A DNA stretch of 64,000 nt from Saccharina japonica (taxonomy: Eukaryota; Sar; Phaeophyceae; Laminariales; Laminariaceae). The stretch is from NCBI GenBank assembly GCA_008828725.1, contig MEHQ01002309.1, positions 315,799-379,798 on the forward strand, in the 5' to 3' direction. The notes below the pieces were generated by a model. It saw only the letters and a program-made list of their open reading frames with translations, was not told the DNA's origin and did not search any database. A program made the translations under genes and the position numbers. This document shows, one piece after another, positions 60,201-64,000 of the stretch; within the stretch, counting starts at the first letter, position 1, and the number at the start of each line of letters is the position of its first letter.

Positions 60201-62357
60201 GGGAGACCAGCTCACGAGCTCAGCAGCTGGGGGCGGGTCTCCGCGACAGTAAGGGGCCGGACCCGGGGTCAGAGCCAACGCTTGGAGGGTGAGCCTGCTG
60301 AATGCCGGCCAAGGATGAGGCCTGACGTCGCGGACGCGCTGCTTGCGGCAGTGTACGAGTTGACGATGTCTAGGAGAACGCTGAAGAGTACATCCTGGAC
60401 GGCGGAGGACGCACGGGCTCTGATGGCTGGAGGACCTGCAGCAGATAACAAAGGGGAGTTAAGCGTGCGCATGCCGAGTGGATTCCCGGAAGACGTAGAA
60501 CCGCCCCCTCAGTCCGTAGCAGATTTCAAGCGTTCACAGTTCAAAGCAGCGTGGAAAGAGGCCATGAAGATTGAGTTGAACGGTCACAAAACGACCGGTA
60601 CGTTTGAAGCAGCGATACCGCCGCAAGGGCAGAAACCTGTAGGATCGAAGTGGGTGTTTACCTACAAGACGGACAAGGATGGCCTGATAGTAAAGACAAA
60701 GGCTAGACTTATGGCTGAGGGGTTTAGCCAGGTGCATGATGTAGATTACTCCCGAACATTCGTACCAACTTTCGTCGTCAGCGTCAGTTAATATTATGGC
60801 AGCTGTTGCCAACGAACACGGTCTGAAGATCTTTCATTTATACGTTGCACAAGCTTTTGTTCGCACGAAACTCGACGCCGAGATATACATGGAACTACCC
60901 GGTGGATGTGGTGACATGTCAGGCAAAATCGTTGGCCTAAACCGATCGCTGTATGGTCTGAAGCAGAGTGGACGACAGTGGGCCGGATTATTGGTAGAAA
61001 CCGTGGTAGAGTACGGTATGGAGCGGTGTAGGACTGATCCTTGTGTTTTTGGCATGGATGTAGACGGCAAGGTACAACTGATCATGGCTGCCCATGTAGA
61101 TGACATCGTGATTACAGGTTTGGACGAGTCATGAAGAGATTTTCATGCCGCGTTAGTAAAGAAATTCCCCACTAATAACCTCGGAGAACTGACTTGGTAC
61201 ACTGGTTGTGCTTTCAAACGCGACTGGGAATTGGGGACTTTGGAGATTACGCAGAAGGCGTTTATTGAGAGCATGTTGAATCATTTTGGCGTTAACTCAT
61301 CCTCGGACATCCCCGCTACCCCTGGTGTGGAACTAGGTCCAAGAGATGAAGGCGAACCTGGTGGAAACTGGCCTTACAGGGAGGCTGTGGGCAGTTTGAT
61401 GTGGCTGTCGACTATGACGAGGCCGGACATCTCCAGCGCTGCGCGTGCTATGGCGCGTCACTCTCACAACCCTACTCAGAGGCACTGGAGAGCAGTTTGG
61501 AAGATTATGCAGTACCTTCACTGGACCAGGTTTTTGGGATTGACTTTTGTGCGGGGTTTGGGACTGGATTTTAATGCGTATAGTGATGCCGATTATGCTG
61601 ATAAGGCGAATGATAGGCGCTCGGTATCGGGGACGGTAATTACCCTGGGGGGTGCGGCCGTCAGTTGGGCAAGTAGCACGCAGAGGTGTGTTACATTGTC
61701 CACAGCAGAAGCAGAGTACGTTGCCCTAGGTGAAGGGGTGAAGGAGGCTTTGTTCACGGGCGCGGTCTTATCGTTTATTTGTCCAGAGCTAAGCGGATCA
61801 TGTGTCCGGGTTTTCGAAGATAACCAGGGGGCCATAGCATTGGCTCAGAACCCTCTTAGTTCTGCTCGGAGCAAGCATATCGACGTACGTTTTCATTTTG
61901 TTAGGGAGCTGCTTCGTGCGAAGAAGATCGACATTCAGTTCGTAGCTTCGAAAGACCAGCATGCGGATATTTTGACGAAATCCCTTGCTGCGACCCCTTT
62001 TAAGCTTCATCGTAGGTTCTTGTTGAATCTGCCGTTGGAGGGTGAGTAAGGGGTATGAGCATTATCCGATGTACCATGTTTGAGTTATGCGAGGAATAAT
62101 TTGTCAGGTCGCCACCCCGCGCTACTTGGAGGGGCATGGGTGAGTAGGGCATTACTTGGGATCTTATTTTCTGGCCATGGTCATCGTTTGGAATGCGGCC
62201 GTTGTTTCAACTGCAATGGTTATGAGTTTATGGGTTATACAGGGGGTTTTGACCCGGTGGCCGGGTTTCCTCCTGCGGGACTGTTGTTGGCTGTTAGGTC
62301 CTAGCTTGTCTTGAACGTCCTTTCGGTCTTGTCATTGCTGTCAAGAGCCAGGGAGGG

Positions 62358-62582
62358 TGTTCGTTTGGATCGTGTCAGCAATGACGGTTACATAAGTTGT
62401 AGAGGGTTGCGTATACATTCGCAGGGGTTATTATGGAATTAGGCCTCGTGCGGGACGAGAGTTCGAGCACTCCGCTCTCTCTCTCCGCTCTCTATCTCGC
62501 TCTGTCCTCTAATGCAACGACCATAAAACATTTTACCAGACTGCGGGGCAGTCAGGGCATCCAGATTTGGAATCTACGAACA
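62358..62582 (+). repeat. 3' LTR of the Copia element
   Basis: 225 bp with the same TG...CA ends as the 5' LTR. The length difference lies in a CTCTCT-rich part. It is preceded by a purine-rich GCCAGGGAGGG tract. Confidence 0.92.
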
Positions 62583-62587
62583 ATCAC

Positions 62588-62995
62588 CAGGGATCACCCC
62601 AACGCAGTATCGCCGCCAAAGACGTTGCTGTTATCGCTGCAAACGTAAGCGCGAGGGATTGCCGAAAATGAACCTTTCGGAGTCGCTACGATAGTTGCTG
62701 TTTAGTTGGACTGCCGGAGGTCCGGGTTTGTCGCGACATTCTTTTAGCAGCATGGGGTCACCGAATTACCTTTCCAGATGGGTCCACATCATCAAATGTA
62801 TCGGGATCACCGGGCGAGAACGTTTCCTGGACTTACTACAGGGCTGCTAGAATATTGCTTGTGGGGTCGCTGGGCATCATCATCGGTTGAAGATTGCTGC
62901 AATGTCGCTTCTGGAATCGCTAGACATCATGATCGTTTGGCTCTGCTGGGATATCGTTTTTGGAGTCGCTGCACGCACCTGGATTGCTAGCAGGG
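62588..62995 (+). repeat. Continuation of the interrupted relic: degenerate GGATCGCCGGAG-type array
   Basis: From about 62,690 imperfect units such as GGGATCACCGGGCGAGAAC, GGGGTCGCTGGGCATCATC and GGAGTCGCTGC follow one another. They are of the same kind as 56,750-56,985 and 33,545-33,800. Confidence 0.5.
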
Positions 62996-63928
62996 TAGGT
63001 CTTGCCTGACGTACGTATATGGCATTGCATTGTCTGCTCTGCTGTACTGCACTGAGCGTAGTATCTCTGTGTCGTAGTTTTGTGACCACAGAACTGGTAC
63101 CTTTTTAGGATGAAGAATCGGCACGGACACTGGGTGTGCTGGCTGTCGACGGGTAGAAAGGAAGGTTTAATGTGAAGAACACACACACCACTGTCATCTG
63201 TATCGCCGTGAGAAACACATTTTAATCGCCTGCATTCGCACCAGCTTATTTGTATGGTTGGTTTTGTCGCAGTACCACGCACCTTCTACGTACAGGGTGG
63301 GCAGAAACGTGGTAGCCCGCTAGTACTGCAGTTATGTTTATTGGTCAACAAACTGACTGCTGAAGTGTCAGTTACTATTGAGATGCAGTTGATAATCCAT
63401 TTTATTAGGAGGGGCATTGAGCGACAACATCTCCGAGCCAGGATTAAGGGAAAGTACAGCGAAATCAAGGTATCATTTTTTCCGGTTACGTTTTAGAACC
63501 CGTGGTGTGAACGATGTGATCTGCCACCTCATATGCACAGCCAGCCAGAAATGTGCGTTACATTCGTTGTTCCAAGTGGTCGTGCCGTCGTGTGAGAAGA
63601 GGAGGGCACAAGCCCCGGGCTGGATCAGAATGCAGCTCGAACGCTGTACGAGGGGCACTGCGCACCATGCAGTAGAGCTTGAGAGAGATGCCCCCGCAGG
63701 CAACTTCTCTCAGTAGGTTGTATACAGCAGCAGCAGCAGTAGTAGTACAAATTCGCAGGCATCCACTCGAAGTAGCGTCCCCTCTACAATAACATATTAT
63801 TTCCTCTTGTTTTGTCTTATTTAGCTATAGTAGTGTTATTCCAGTACGTTCAGCTCAATTGTGTCGGACATAACATATCAAATACCGGGAATATATACTC
63901 CGTGGTATCTCGCATGAACCCATTCCTA
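62996..63928. other. Unassigned stretch
   Basis: Holds a CAG/TAG microsatellite at about 63,726-63,748. No exon, RNA gene or element end was recognised. Confidence 0.4.
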
Positions 63929-64000
63929 CAGTACAGGACACCTAATAAGAAACATGAAATATAATCCAGGCCGGGTTTCTTATTCGAGAGAGGGTGCTTG
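63929..64000 (+). mobile_element. CAGTACAGGACACC MITE, cut by the window end
   Basis: After TA (63,927-63,928) it starts CAGTACAGGACACCTAATAA and continues with a TTCTTATT block, as in 49,346-49,518. The right end lies outside the window. Confidence 0.6.

Larger units (their letters stand above)
56990..62582 (+). mobile_element. Ty1/Copia LTR retrotransposon, broken
   Basis: 5.6 kb with two LTRs and an identical 5-bp target duplication, ATCAC (56,985-56,989 and 62,583-62,587). The order of parts is that of Copia. A gag region with a CCHC zinc knuckle (CFKCGKKDHMIANC, about 58,257-58,298) is followed by an aspartic protease (CDSGASTHM, about 58,530). Next come integrase (about 58,960-59,560, with YTLIVRDDVSRYTW and VIVRSDGGGEF), reverse transcriptase (about 60,520-61,130) and RNase H (about 61,570-62,040, with YSDADYAD and ADILTKSL). 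A purine-rich tract precedes the 3' LTR. The coding region is broken, with about four breaks. The LTRs are about 90% alike by eye, so it is not a recent arrival but is much younger than the relic around it. Confidence 0.93.

Noticed and set aside
1-64000. CRISPR arrays, operons, ribosome binding sites, rRNA genes
   Set aside because: No regularly spaced repeat-spacer array, no bacterial gene layout and no rRNA-like stretch were seen. The spliced exons show that the DNA is eukaryotic.

Overview
The window looks like nuclear DNA of an intron-rich eukaryote. The genes found have many tiny exons, long introns and GTRAGT-type donors. They sit in a landscape of TA-flanked hairpin elements, a hAT-like element and Copia retroelements. 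A brown alga or related stramenopile fits best: large families of secreted proteins with 'polymorphic outer membrane protein' (Pmp) type beta-helix repeats are known there, and a short TTAGGG-type tract is present. The species cannot be named from the sequence. Most long open frames in the window are chance frames in repeats or introns.

The main content is three copies of one host gene family, here called A, B and C, which I rebuilt exon by exon. Each starts with a 59-nt signal-peptide exon, followed by a roughly 190-nt exon. Exons 3 to 13 are visible in B and C. Exons 5 to 11 are all phase 2 to phase 2, are 66 to 93 nt long, and each encode about one beta-helix turn (F-x-x-N / G-G-A type). 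Gene B (+, 14,711-29,091) and gene C (-, 48,790-35,488) give open products of 402 and 401 residues. Their exon borders match throughout although the introns have diverged. Gene A (-, exons at 2,872-2,814 and 1,312-1,127) runs off the left edge.

Layout. 1-17.5 kb: a giant imperfect palindrome. Its arms are the 5' halves and shared upstream DNA of head-to-head genes A and B, each arm carrying different later insertions. The palindrome centre is filled by a 1.4-kb foldback element (8,312-9,744) and a 2.1-kb hAT-like element (10,035-12,179) made of GC-rich and palindromic repeats. 17.5-29.1 kb: the rest of gene B, with a hairpin transposon in intron 5. 29.1-35.5 kb: 3' flanks of convergent genes B and C around an old Copia relic, a telomere-like tract and a degenerate tandem array with units of about 30 bp. 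35.5-49.3 kb: gene C and its upstream region. 49.3-55.5 kb: mostly unassigned DNA with a small MITE, a local duplication and weak coding-like relics. 55.5-63 kb: a broken Copia element with two LTRs and a 5-bp target duplication (56,990-62,582), nested in an older gag-like relic. 63-64 kb: unassigned, ending in a MITE cut by the window edge.

The three genes share a promoter-proximal block (CCAATAC 97 to 114 bp before the ATG) and probably make secreted or surface beta-helix proteins. Their function is not known.
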